Assembly: GCA_031285625.1 (NCBI GenBank)
Contig: JAITVV010000053.1
Coordinates: 1-64,000, forward strand
Direction of reading: 5' to 3'
Source: Prevotella sp.
GTDB taxonomy: Bacteria > Bacteroidota > Bacteroidia > Bacteroidales > Dysgonomonadaceae
Length of the DNA stretch: 64,000 bases
How positions within the stretch are numbered: the first letter of the stretch is position 1; each line of letters opens with the position of its first letter. Made by a program: the position numbers and the translations under genes. This document shows, one piece after another, positions 33,092 to 41,136 of this stretch. The notes under the pieces are model-generated. The model was not told the origin of the DNA and made no database searches. It was given only the letters and a program-made list of their open reading frames with translations.

Positions 33092-34876
33092 ATGTATATA
33101 AAATACATTCTTATAATATTACTCACTTTGTCTGCTACTGTTTGCCGGGCACAGGCTGTTGCAGGCTCAAAAAAAGCTTCGGAAAGCTCAGCTTTAATGG
33201 AAGTCTCCAAGGCTATTGAAGAAGGCAGATCGGATGAAGAAGTAGCACAGAGCTATGAGAAACTGGCAAAGGAATTGTCAGATAAAGGTGAGTATGCCAA
33301 AGCGGAAGATTACCTGACCCGTGCAAAAAGGCTATATGAAAAATCTAAGAATAAAGAAAAAATAGCATCTGTAGATATAGAATTATCTAAAGTGCAGGAA
33401 GCGCAGAATAAAGTCAAAGAAGCGATTGTGAGTTTGGGGGCTGCCCAGATGAATACATCAAGCAGAAAGCAACAGAAGGTAAATGCAAATAATATAGGAC
33501 GGTTGTCTAACCAAAGTAATCCAAGGGTACAGAAGGAATACATACAGCAAAATCTGGACTTGGCAACAGAGCCGGAAGAAAAAGCAGTTGCTTATCAGCA
33601 GATGGCCGGTGCTTACATGAGTATGGGAAATGCTCCTGAAGCAATAAAGAACCTGGAGCAAGCATTGGTAACAACAAAAGATCAGCCTGCCGAAACTTTT
33701 AAGATAAAGCGTGATATTGCAAATGCTTTGGCTGCCGATAATCAGACCGAAAGGGCGATTGAAGTGAACAAAGATCTGGTAGCAGAGGCTCGGAACGTGA
33801 ATACCCGTGCTGAGGTAGAGCAGCTGCAAACACTTTCTAATACATTGCTCGAGGCGAACAAGAAAGAGGAAGCTATAAAAATACTGAAAGATGCATATGA
33901 TCTGGCTGTAAATAACGGACAAACTATAGATGCAAAGAATAGCCTCGAACTCCTTGTGCAGCAATATAGGAAAGATAAGCAGCCTCAAAAAGCACTGGAT
34001 GTCTATGCAGACTTTATGAATAAACTGGAACCTCTGGTAAAAGGAGACAGTACACTTATTGATGAGAAATTCTTTCAGGTGCAGGAAAGTAAAATTCTCC
34101 AATTGGAGAAAGAGCGGGAGCTCAAAGATGCTCTGATAGCGAAACAAAATACGTTCAATTATGTGCTTTCAGGAGTAATACTGCTTATATTTATATTCCT
34201 GCTATTCATTGCCAAAGCATTATATTCTATCAAGAAAAAGAATAAGCGTATCGCTCTGCAATCGTTACGCAGGGAGATGAATCCACACTTTATTTTCAAC
34301 AGCCTGAATAGTGTGAATCAGTTTATAGCACAAAACAATGAACTGGAAGCAAATAAGTACCTGTCGTCCTATTCTAAGTTGATGCGTAATATTATGGAGA
34401 ATTCCAATAAGGATTTTATCTCCCTTACTACCGAAATGGAGCAGATGAAGGAATATCTCGACCTCGAATATATGCGTTTTCACGATAAATTTCAGTACAG
34501 AATTGACATAGAAGATGATATAGACAGCGATGCCACAATGATTCCCAATATGCTTATTCAGCCGCAACTGGAAAATGCCATTTGGCATGGCTTGCGCTAT
34601 AGGGAGGGTATAGGTTTGCTTACATTGAAAGTATTAGAGGAGAATAATTGCCTTTATGCAATTGTAGAAGATAACGGTATAGGGCTGACCAAAAGTAAGG
34701 AACTGAAGACAAAACACCAACGTGAACACAACTCGCGGGGGCTGACTAATACACATGAGCGTATCAATCTGCTGAACAGCCTTTACAATACAAATATATC
34801 CATAGATATAAAAGAAAAAGAGGGAAAAGAAACAGGAGTAATTGTTACCTTACGGTTTCCTTTAATAAATAAATAG
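33092..34876 (+). CDS. TPR-containing LytS-family sensor histidine kinase
   Basis: A 594-residue protein: signal peptide (ends C-R-A-Q), periplasmic TPR-like helical repeats (about 30-330, e.g. Y-E-K-L-A-K-E-L-S-D-K-G-E-Y-A-K-A), one transmembrane helix (about 350-372), then a His_kinase (PF06580) domain. The phosphoacceptor H399 lies in N-P-H-F-I-F-N-S-L, and the ATPase has Q-P-Q-L-E-N-A-I-W-H-G and D-N-G-I-G-L. It should phosphorylate the LytTR regulator encoded 166 bp downstream. The signal is unknown; the TPRs suggest protein or peptide sensing. Confidence 0.9.
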   Translation: MYIKYILIILLTLSATVCRAQAVAGSKKASESSALMEVSKAIEEGRSDEEVAQSYEKLAKELSDKGEYAKAEDYLTRAKRLYEKSKNKEKIASVDIELSKVQEAQNKVKEAIVSLGAAQMNTSSRKQQKVNANNIGRLSNQSNPRVQKEYIQQNLDLATEPEEKAVAYQQMAGAYMSMGNAPEAIKNLEQALVTTKDQPAETFKIKRDIANALAADNQTERAIEVNKDLVAEARNVNTRAEVEQLQTLSNTLLEANKKEEAIKILKDAYDLAVNNGQTIDAKNSLELLVQQYRKDKQPQKALDVYADFMNKLEPLVKGDSTLIDEKFFQVQESKILQLEKERELKDALIAKQNTFNYVLSGVILLIFIFLLFIAKALYSIKKKNKRIALQSLRREMNPHFIFNSLNSVNQFIAQNNELEANKYLSSYSKLMRNIMENSNKDFISLTTEMEQMKEYLDLEYMRFHDKFQYRIDIEDDIDSDATMIPNMLIQPQLENAIWHGLRYREGIGLLTLKVLEENNCLYAIVEDNGIGLTKSKELKTKHQREHNSRGLTNTHERINLLNSLYNTNISIDIKEKEGKETGVIVTLRFPLINK

Positions 34877-34915
34877 AGCCAATGACGGGTATATCAAAAG
34901 AAATTTCTACTTTTT

Positions 34916-35024
34916 CTTTGTCATGTTGAATAAAGTGAAACATCTCGAGTCCACAAGGTCGAGATTCTTCATTGCACTCAGAAACAACGTTCGACGGAAC
35001 GCAGTGTAGTCAATGACAAAGAGG
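34916..35024. repeat. Dispersed palindromic repeat, copy 2 (long form)
   Basis: It starts CTTTGTCATGTTGAA and ends AATGACAAAGAG, 109 bp. The right side carries an extra block (34979-35023) that recurs, inverted, in the copy at 47931-48043 (41 of 45 nt identical by eye). It sits between the histidine kinase and its response regulator and could modulate their relative expression. Confidence 0.85.
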
Positions 35025-35042
35025 TAACATTTTTACATAAAT

Positions 35043-35801
35043 ATGAATACTTTACGAAAAATAACCAGTGTTATAATTGAGGACGAACCTGCCGCACGCG
35101 AGGCCTTAAAGAATTATCTGAATAAATACTGCCCTCAGATAGAAGTAATAGGCGAGGCACATGATGGAAAAAGTGCTATTCCTCTGTTACACGAATTGGA
35201 GCCTCAGCTCGTATTCCTCGATGTGGAAATGCCTTTCGGAAATGCTTTCGACGTACTCGAAGCCAGCAAAGATCTGTATTTTGAGACTATTTTTGTTACT
35301 GCATTTTCTGAATATTCATTGCGGGCGCTTAATCAGAGTGCTGCTTATTACCTGCTTAAGCCTGTCAGTATAGAAGAACTGATACTTGCAGTAAACAAAG
35401 TTCAGCAGCATATTCTTAACAAGGAAATATTTGATCGAAACAAAGTACTTGTCGAAAACTTCCGTGAATCCCGGCCCGAAAAACAGCAGGTAATTCTACC
35501 TACATTAGAAGGCTTTGAAGTGGTGAAAATGGAAGATATTGTTCGCCTGCAAGGCAATGGTAATTTTACGGATATCTACCTGAAGGACAAAAGTAAAAAA
35601 ATGGTTTGCCGTTTTCTCAAGCATTTTAATGAAATACTGCCTTATCCCTTTATACGTGTACATAAATCACATATTATCAATTTCAACTTTGTGAAATCAT
35701 ACCACAAAAATTCGGGTGGTTATGTAACATTACTGGATGATACCGAGATTGAAATATCCTCCAGTTATAAAGAAGATTTTTTGAGGCTGTTTAAGGCATA
35801 A
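35043..35801 (+). CDS. LytTR-family response regulator
   Basis: A 252-residue regulator: receiver domain (about 8-120) with acidic pair E-D-E, phosphoacceptor D60 in V-F-L-D-V-E-M-P, conserved T and K (L-K-P-V-S), then a LytTR DNA-binding domain (about 150-250; R-L-Q-G-N-G-N-F-T-D-I-Y, R-V-H-K-S-H-I-I-N). It pairs with the upstream LytS-type kinase. The convergent MITE-like element follows the stop directly. Confidence 0.93.
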   Translation: MNTLRKITSVIIEDEPAAREALKNYLNKYCPQIEVIGEAHDGKSAIPLLHELEPQLVFLDVEMPFGNAFDVLEASKDLYFETIFVTAFSEYSLRALNQSAAYYLLKPVSIEELILAVNKVQQHILNKEIFDRNKVLVENFRESRPEKQQVILPTLEGFEVVKMEDIVRLQGNGNFTDIYLKDKSKKMVCRFLKHFNEILPYPFIRVHKSHIINFNFVKSYHKNSGGYVTLLDDTEIEISSSYKEDFLRLFKA

Positions 35802-35813
35802 CGATAAAAAGGA

Positions 35814-35970
35814 AAAGAGGCTGTCCCAAAAGTAATTTTCGCTGTCTCTTTGTCATGTTGAACGGAGTGAAACATCTCGTGACTGGAGGGTCGGGATTCT
35901 TCATTACATTCAGAATGACAAAGAGGGTAATACTTTGATAGTGCAGTTTTACTTTTGGGACAGCCTCTTT
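35814..35970. mobile_element. MITE-like element with perfect 22-bp terminal inverted repeats
   Basis: The 157-bp element has 22-nt ends (35814-35835 and 35949-35970, core GAGGCTGTCCCAAAAGTAA) that are perfect inverted copies. It encodes nothing. A copy of the dispersed palindromic repeat lies inside (35846-35925). It sits between convergent genes, where its long stem can also terminate transcription from both sides. No target-site duplication is evident by eye. Confidence 0.65.
35846..35925. repeat. Dispersed palindromic repeat, copy 3 (nested in the MITE-like element)
   Basis: CTCTTTGTCATGTTGAAC...to...CAGAATGACAAAGAG, arms pairing around a variable centre. It is the only copy in the window enclosed by another inverted repeat. 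Confidence 0.85.
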
Positions 35971-36008
35971 ATGTTCTTCAAGGTATTATTTGAGAAATTA
36001 ATCTATTT

Positions 36009-36944
36009 TTACTTCCAACCTTCTTTTGTTGGCTTTACTTTCTTAATTGTTCCATCAGCGTTATAATATAGCTTATCTACACATATAGAGCGCAAGTTTC
36101 CTTTTCCCGACAAGTCGCTGTTGTGATAGAAACCGTACCACTGACCTTTATATTCTACTATCGAGCCATGATTGGTGTCGCAGTTGGTAGGATCCATATA
36201 GATACCCTGATATTTCCAAGGGCCTAACGGGCTTTTGCTCGTTGCATATTTTTTTCTGTTGGCTCCCGGATTATTATCAGAATAAGAAAGATAATAAGTA
36301 TCCTTGTATTTGTGTACCCATGTGGCTTCATGAAAATCATCAAGGCCTGCCATCTCTTGTAGTTCACCGTCCAGTTCTACCATATTTTCTTTCATTTTGG
36401 CACCTTTGCAACGGCCACCGCCACCATAGTAGAAATATGCCTGACCGTCATCATCTACAAAGACACAAGGGTCTATCATTGCAAAGTTGTCACTACCGAG
36501 ATCAAGATAACCCTGAACCTGAAAATCGCTGGCTGGCTTGTTACTTGTAGCTATTCCAACTTTCCATGTCTTATTCCACTCTGTTCCGCTGGGGTGAGGG
36601 AAGTAGAAATAATAGGTTCCGTTCCTGTAAGCACAGTCAGGCGCCCACATGAAACCGCCTTCGGGTCTTCCCCACGACACCTGGCTCGAACGCAGTATTT
36701 CTCCGTGGTCTACCCAGTTCACCATATCGTCTGTAGAGAATACATGGTACTGGTCCATCAGGTCGCAACCTTTTGGTGGAGCAATATCATGAGATGCATA
36801 TACATACAATCGTCCATCGTCCCACACATGTGCCGAAGGGTCGGCCGTGAACATATGGCGAATAAAAGGGTTTTTCTGGCTGTAGCTATTGATAGCCATT
36901 AGGGAAAATACTAAAAAGCTTAAAGTTAATAACGTCTTTCTCAT
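36009..36944 (-). CDS. GH43 glycosidase (copy A)
   Basis: A 311-residue secreted single-domain GH43 five-bladed propeller, typically beta-xylosidase or alpha-L-arabinofuranosidase. Catalytic residues by family pattern are D35 (T-A-D-P-S, base), D158 (I-D-P, pKa modulator) and E206 (H-E-A-T-W, acid). The signal peptide ends Y-S-Q. It is closely paralogous to the product of 38359-39312, nearly identical over residues 24-110. It is the last gene of the PUL, ending at the MITE-like element. Confidence 0.9.
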   Translation of the reverse strand: MRKTLLTLSFLVFSLMAINSYSQKNPFIRHMFTADPSAHVWDDGRLYVYASHDIAPPKGCDLMDQYHVFSTDDMVNWVDHGEILRSSQVSWGRPEGGFMWAPDCAYRNGTYYFYFPHPSGTEWNKTWKVGIATSNKPASDFQVQGYLDLGSDNFAMIDPCVFVDDDGQAYFYYGGGGRCKGAKMKENMVELDGELQEMAGLDDFHEATWVHKYKDTYYLSYSDNNPGANRKKYATSKSPLGPWKYQGIYMDPTNCDTNHGSIVEYKGQWYGFYHNSDLSGKGNLRSICVDKLYYNADGTIKKVKPTKEGWK

Positions 36945-36996
36945 CGTTTTTTATTAATTATTTGTTTTGTGTTATATTTATTAATTTACACATTGA

Positions 36997-38307
36997 TTAC
37001 TTTCTCACAGGCATCTTTTCACTGTAGCCATTATCTCCGTTAAACCATTTGGCGGCTTCGCCTGATAGCCACAAGTAATGGTCGCTTGGCAGGTTATCTT
37101 CTATTCCCACGAATTTAAAGCCCGAAGCGTTTTTAGGTACTTCATTCTGTCTTAGGCATTTGAATAATGCCGTGCCCTCATCTATCTCGTCAAACATAGC
37201 CAAATATAAAGATTCAGCACCTGCTTTGCGGGCTCCCGCTATCTGCCGCCACAGGAATTCACCACCATGGCGGGGTATTTCATCATACAGTGAAGCATTT
37301 TTTCTCATATTGCCCCAACTGAATCCGGGAAATGCCAGCGGTACATAATCCACATTATTGTTTTTGCACCACTCTATGTCTTGCTGCACGGTATTGGTAT
37401 TATAGTTTTTCAGGCTATAACGTCCTACAGCCCATGGCATAATAATGTCTACTGATTTTATTAATTCATGCAGTTGCGTGTCTTTTTCAGTATCGTTGCC
37501 CAGTGTCCTCCAGTAATATGGAACGCCCAGCATAATGGATACTTTGTTATTATCACCTCTCAGTTTCTTTACCAGATCGGCTATATCCTGGGTTGTATAT
37601 TTTCTCCCGTCATTGAATCCTACACCCCAGATAACGACTAATGGTTTGCCATTATGCCGCAGGTAATTCGGATTCGTTTTATTGTTAAACAAGTCATAAT
37701 CTTTTACCAGTTTTTCAAAGTCGTTGACAATGATATCCAATTCCGAACCTTTACTTCCCGATAGGTCATACATCACACAGATTGCCCTGTTGTACTTATT
37801 CGCTGCTTTCAGGGCGTTTTCAAAGACCTTGGTTATCTGTGCGCGTTTGTCTTTTACAGTAACGAGGAAGCGCTGCATAAAGACACCGTTCAAACCATAT
37901 TCCTTCATCCATTTGAAATGCAGGTCGACAGTAGATTCATCCTGCGGACTGAATACATGTGCTTTATTCCCGTTAGGAAAAGAAAAGGGTGTTTCATATG
38001 TTTTTTCATATTCGGATACATCGGGCCAGAAATCGACAGTAGCAAAGCCCGGTTCGAATTTTCCGTTCTGATTGTAGTGCGTCCAGCCGCTATTGGCTCC
38101 GTCTCCCTGAGCAGTGAACCAACCCTGATAGCCTGCCATCGCCAATCCTTTGTAGCTTGTATAATTACAACCCGTTTCGTCATATTTTGCTTCCTCTATA
38201 GGCTGCTGAGGTTTCTCTTCCTCTGGTTTATTGTTGCCTCTGTTTGCACAAGACATTAGGGCGAAAGAAATCAGAAGTGCTGATATAAATAACTCGTATT
38301 TCTTCAT
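36997..38307 (-). CDS. GH71/99-like lipoprotein glycosidase
   Basis: A 436-residue lipoprotein (lipobox L-M-S-C, then a Pro/Glu-rich linker). The domain (about 50-400) starts Y-K-G-L-A-M-A-G-Y-Q-G-W-F-T and has G-L-N-G-V-F-M-Q-R-F, P-L-V-V-I-W-G-V-G-F, and a closing Y-L-A-M-F-D-E-I-D-E-G-T-A. This pattern is that of the GH71/99-like TIM-barrel proteins in Bacteroidetes PULs, often labelled xylosidase/arabinosidase. GH99 enzymes are endo-mannosidases; the activity of this subgroup is not established. It is encoded between two paralogous GH43 genes. Confidence 0.75.
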   Translation of the reverse strand: MKKYELFISALLISFALMSCANRGNNKPEEEKPQQPIEEAKYDETGCNYTSYKGLAMAGYQGWFTAQGDGANSGWTHYNQNGKFEPGFATVDFWPDVSEYEKTYETPFSFPNGNKAHVFSPQDESTVDLHFKWMKEYGLNGVFMQRFLVTVKDKRAQITKVFENALKAANKYNRAICVMYDLSGSKGSELDIIVNDFEKLVKDYDLFNNKTNPNYLRHNGKPLVVIWGVGFNDGRKYTTQDIADLVKKLRGDNNKVSIMLGVPYYWRTLGNDTEKDTQLHELIKSVDIIMPWAVGRYSLKNYNTNTVQQDIEWCKNNNVDYVPLAFPGFSWGNMRKNASLYDEIPRHGGEFLWRQIAGARKAGAESLYLAMFDEIDEGTALFKCLRQNEVPKNASGFKFVGIEDNLPSDHYLWLSGEAAKWFNGDNGYSEKMPVRK

Positions 38308-38358
38308 TATTATATTGATGTTTATTTCAAGATTAACACGTTTTTTGGTAACCTGTAA

Positions 38359-39312
38359 CTATTTTGTTTGTTTTACCATTTGTATTGTCCCATCTTCATT
38401 GTAGTAGAGCTTATCTACACAAGCAGAACGTAGCCAGTCATTAAACTCCCCGTTCTTTTCAGATAATGAACTGTCATGGTAAAAAGAATACCATTGACCT
38501 TTATATTCGACAATAGAGCCATGATTGGTATAACTGTTTGTCGGCTCCATATAAATGCCCTGATGTTTCCATGGGCCTAACGGACTGCTACTGGTTGCAT
38601 AACGCATACGGTTATCGCCTTTTACACCATCATTCCAGTTCTCATCATGGTTATCCGAATAAGAAAGGTAATAGATCCCATTGCGTTTATGTACCCATGC
38701 CGCTTCGTGGAAATCTTCGAGGCCTTCCATCTTTTGCAGCTCGCCATCTACTTCCATCATATTGTCTTTCAGTTTACCGCCGAGGCAAGTTCCTCCGCCA
38801 CCCTGATAGATATAAGCCTGACCATCATCGTCTATAAATACATTCGGATCGATATGAGATTGCATGCCCTTTACATAGCCCTGTACTACAAAGTCTTTTG
38901 CCGGATATTTGCTTGTAGCAACCCCTATTTTCCAACTTTTTCCAGTATTTGTTTCACTGGGATGAGGAAAGAAGAAATAATATGTTCCATCTTTATACGC
39001 ACAGTCCGGTGCCCACATAAAACCACCTTCGGGACGACCCCAGGGTACCTGGCTCGAACGGAGTATTTCGCCGTGGTCTACCCAGTTGACCATATCATCC
39101 GTAGAGAATACATGATACTGATCCATCAGGTCGCAGCCGCGCGGCGGGGCTATATCATGCGAAGCGTATACATACAGGCGTCCGTCTGCCCATACACGCG
39201 CCGAAGGGTCGGCAGTGTACATATGTTGTATAAATGGATTCTTTTGGCTGTAGCTGTTACAGGATAAGAGGGTAAATACAGCAAAACATGCTGCGAAGAG
39301 TGCTTTTTTCAT
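38359..39312 (-). CDS. GH43 glycosidase (copy B)
   Basis: A 317-residue GH43 enzyme, paralogue of 36009-36944. Predicted catalytic residues are D35 (T-A-D-P-S), D155 (I-D-P) and E203 (H-E-A-A-W). It differs from copy A mainly in residues 118-155 and in an insertion near the C-terminus (N-H-D-E-N-W-N-D-G and E-K-N-G-E-F-N-D-W). The signal region includes L-L-S-C, so it may be a lipoprotein while copy A is not, which would place the two enzymes differently. Likely exo-arabinofuranosidase or xylosidase; exact specificity unknown. Confidence 0.9.
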   Translation of the reverse strand: MKKALFAACFAVFTLLSCNSYSQKNPFIQHMYTADPSARVWADGRLYVYASHDIAPPRGCDLMDQYHVFSTDDMVNWVDHGEILRSSQVPWGRPEGGFMWAPDCAYKDGTYYFFFPHPSETNTGKSWKIGVATSKYPAKDFVVQGYVKGMQSHIDPNVFIDDDGQAYIYQGGGGTCLGGKLKDNMMEVDGELQKMEGLEDFHEAAWVHKRNGIYYLSYSDNHDENWNDGVKGDNRMRYATSSSPLGPWKHQGIYMEPTNSYTNHGSIVEYKGQWYSFYHDSSLSEKNGEFNDWLRSACVDKLYYNEDGTIQMVKQTK

Positions 39313-39331
39313 TGAGTGTCATGTTATGTTT

Positions 39332-41005
39332 TTAATCAAATATATTTTTGTTGTTATATGTTGCGCTTTCCACAGGGATAACTTTAATTCTTATGATAGT
39401 GACCAGATTCTGATTAGCATCTTCGCTCAGGTAAACAGGAGGTATCTTTACGCCGCCTACACCCTGCATAGCCTCATCGCCTCCCAGGTATTTTGTGGTT
39501 TTCCATTCACCGTCTTTATAGTAGCCCTCCCGGATAGTACCATAACTGATGCCCGGAAGGTTTTTATCTTTAGACTGGAAAGATACATCGGCACCATTAC
39601 CCGCAATCAGAAACTCGTCTGCGGAAAGCCGTATCGCCAGTCCGTAGCCCTGGTAAGGATAATTGTAATGTATATTTATATCGTAATCTCCAAAATCTAT
39701 TTTGTCGGACTTGTTGTCTCCCTGCTGCATAAAGCCTTTCATATTGCCGGAGCCGTGTTCTTTTGCCATTAGCGGCATCAGGTTGTCCAGCACACGGTAT
39801 GCGTCTTTCAGCGGATGCTTTTCGTCATATACATCATTATCGATAGCAAAGGGAGAAAATCCAAGCGCATTGAACTCGCTCAGTGTATAGAATGCCTTTG
39901 CAGGGCCGCTCCATTTCTCGCCACGCCAGAGGGCAACAGCTTCGGGTACGAAAACCGGATTACCGTTCCTGTTGTATTGGCGTAACTGCGATACATAATC
40001 ATCATTGTAGTTGTCGATAGCTAGGAAATCCACGGATGGAGCAGCCAACTGATAAATGTCGAGCATCCGGTGGTTAGGCCCTCCGCTGGGGTAATTGCCG
40101 GGATTTGGGTCTTCCGGGTAAATCGTCCATGCGTTTACGAACAGCGGTATGGGGTAATCTCGTTTTCCTTCGGCTGCCAACTGTTCTACAAAGCGGGCAT
40201 AGTACCAGCCCATAAACAGCTCATCGGCAAGCCTGTTGCTATCATTACCGAACAGTTCGAGCCAGTTACCTTTTGCCTTTTTTCCGTGAGCCTTCCACTG
40301 GTTTATTATTTCAGGTAATATCTGTTTTTCGTTCTTTTGTAGGTATTGTATCAGTTTGCCTGGAACTTCTTTCCTGAATAGTTCTTCCGCAGTAGCAGAA
40401 CGGTCGCGGCTGTCTCCCAACAACCCTATTTCGTTTTCTATCTGTACCATAAGCACGGTGTGTTCTTTGCTGTCAATCTGTTTGATGAAATTCATCAGGG
40501 CGCCGAATGCTTTGGTGTCGGCTTTTGCCAGATTTTCGCTGTAGTTAGCCAGGAACGGACGATTTTCTCCCTTATCCGTTTTCATCCGCGGGAATCTTTT
40601 GGTGTCCCTCATAATCCAGTGCGGAGCATATCCCGACGAACCGTTTTTCCAACTGCCAAACCACAGGAAGACAAGCTTCAGGTCGTGTTTACGCGCTTCT
40701 TTAATCAGCCCTTCCACAATGGAAAAGTCATACTGCCCTTCCTCCGGTTCTATTTGTTCCCAGGCAACAGTCGCCAATACCGTATTCAGATTGAGTGTTT
40801 TGAGGCGTTCCCATTTTGGCGCCATGCTTTCCAGTGTAGAGGCACTCGAATTCATCAGTTCGCCGGCAAGCATGATATACGGCTTATCATTTACAATAAG
40901 CTGGACTATGTTGTTTTTATTCCTTTTCAGGTGCGGAATCTGCTGACCGTATACAAATCCGGCCGAGAAAAGGAACAGAAGGATAGAAGTTATGGCTTTT
41001 TGCAT
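39332..41005 (-). CDS. GH35 beta-galactosidase with DUF5597 domain
   Basis: A 557-residue secreted enzyme (signal ends V-Y-G-Q). The N-terminal TIM barrel shows the clan GH-A acid/base in Q-I-E-N-E-I-G (E192) and nucleophile in V-P-E-A-V (E355). The C-terminal about 170 residues match DUF5597, the module paired with GH35 in Cellvibrio Bgl35A-like beta-galactosidases that act on plant glycans. It should remove terminal beta-galactose. It lies 19 bp upstream, in transcription order, of GH43 copy B. Confidence 0.85.
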   Translation of the reverse strand: MQKAITSILLFLFSAGFVYGQQIPHLKRNKNNIVQLIVNDKPYIMLAGELMNSSASTLESMAPKWERLKTLNLNTVLATVAWEQIEPEEGQYDFSIVEGLIKEARKHDLKLVFLWFGSWKNGSSGYAPHWIMRDTKRFPRMKTDKGENRPFLANYSENLAKADTKAFGALMNFIKQIDSKEHTVLMVQIENEIGLLGDSRDRSATAEELFRKEVPGKLIQYLQKNEKQILPEIINQWKAHGKKAKGNWLELFGNDSNRLADELFMGWYYARFVEQLAAEGKRDYPIPLFVNAWTIYPEDPNPGNYPSGGPNHRMLDIYQLAAPSVDFLAIDNYNDDYVSQLRQYNRNGNPVFVPEAVALWRGEKWSGPAKAFYTLSEFNALGFSPFAIDNDVYDEKHPLKDAYRVLDNLMPLMAKEHGSGNMKGFMQQGDNKSDKIDFGDYDINIHYNYPYQGYGLAIRLSADEFLIAGNGADVSFQSKDKNLPGISYGTIREGYYKDGEWKTTKYLGGDEAMQGVGGVKIPPVYLSEDANQNLVTIIRIKVIPVESATYNNKNIFD

Positions 41006-41061
41006 TTTATTATTTGGTTTCTTGTTATGGGAGATTTGTCATTTCTCCCTTTTTATTCCTA

Positions 41062-41136
41062 TTTGTCATTTTGAACGAAGTGAAAAATCCCGTGGCTCAT
41101 GAGAAACGAGATTCTTCGTTTCACTCAGAATGACAA
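41062..41136. repeat. Dispersed palindromic repeat, copy 4
   Basis: TTTGTCATTTTGAACGAAG...to...CACTCAGAATGACAA, 75 bp, at the junction between the SGNH-hydrolase fusion gene and GH35. It overlaps the 3' end of the fusion gene and provides its last codons (H-S-E) and stop. Confidence 0.88.
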
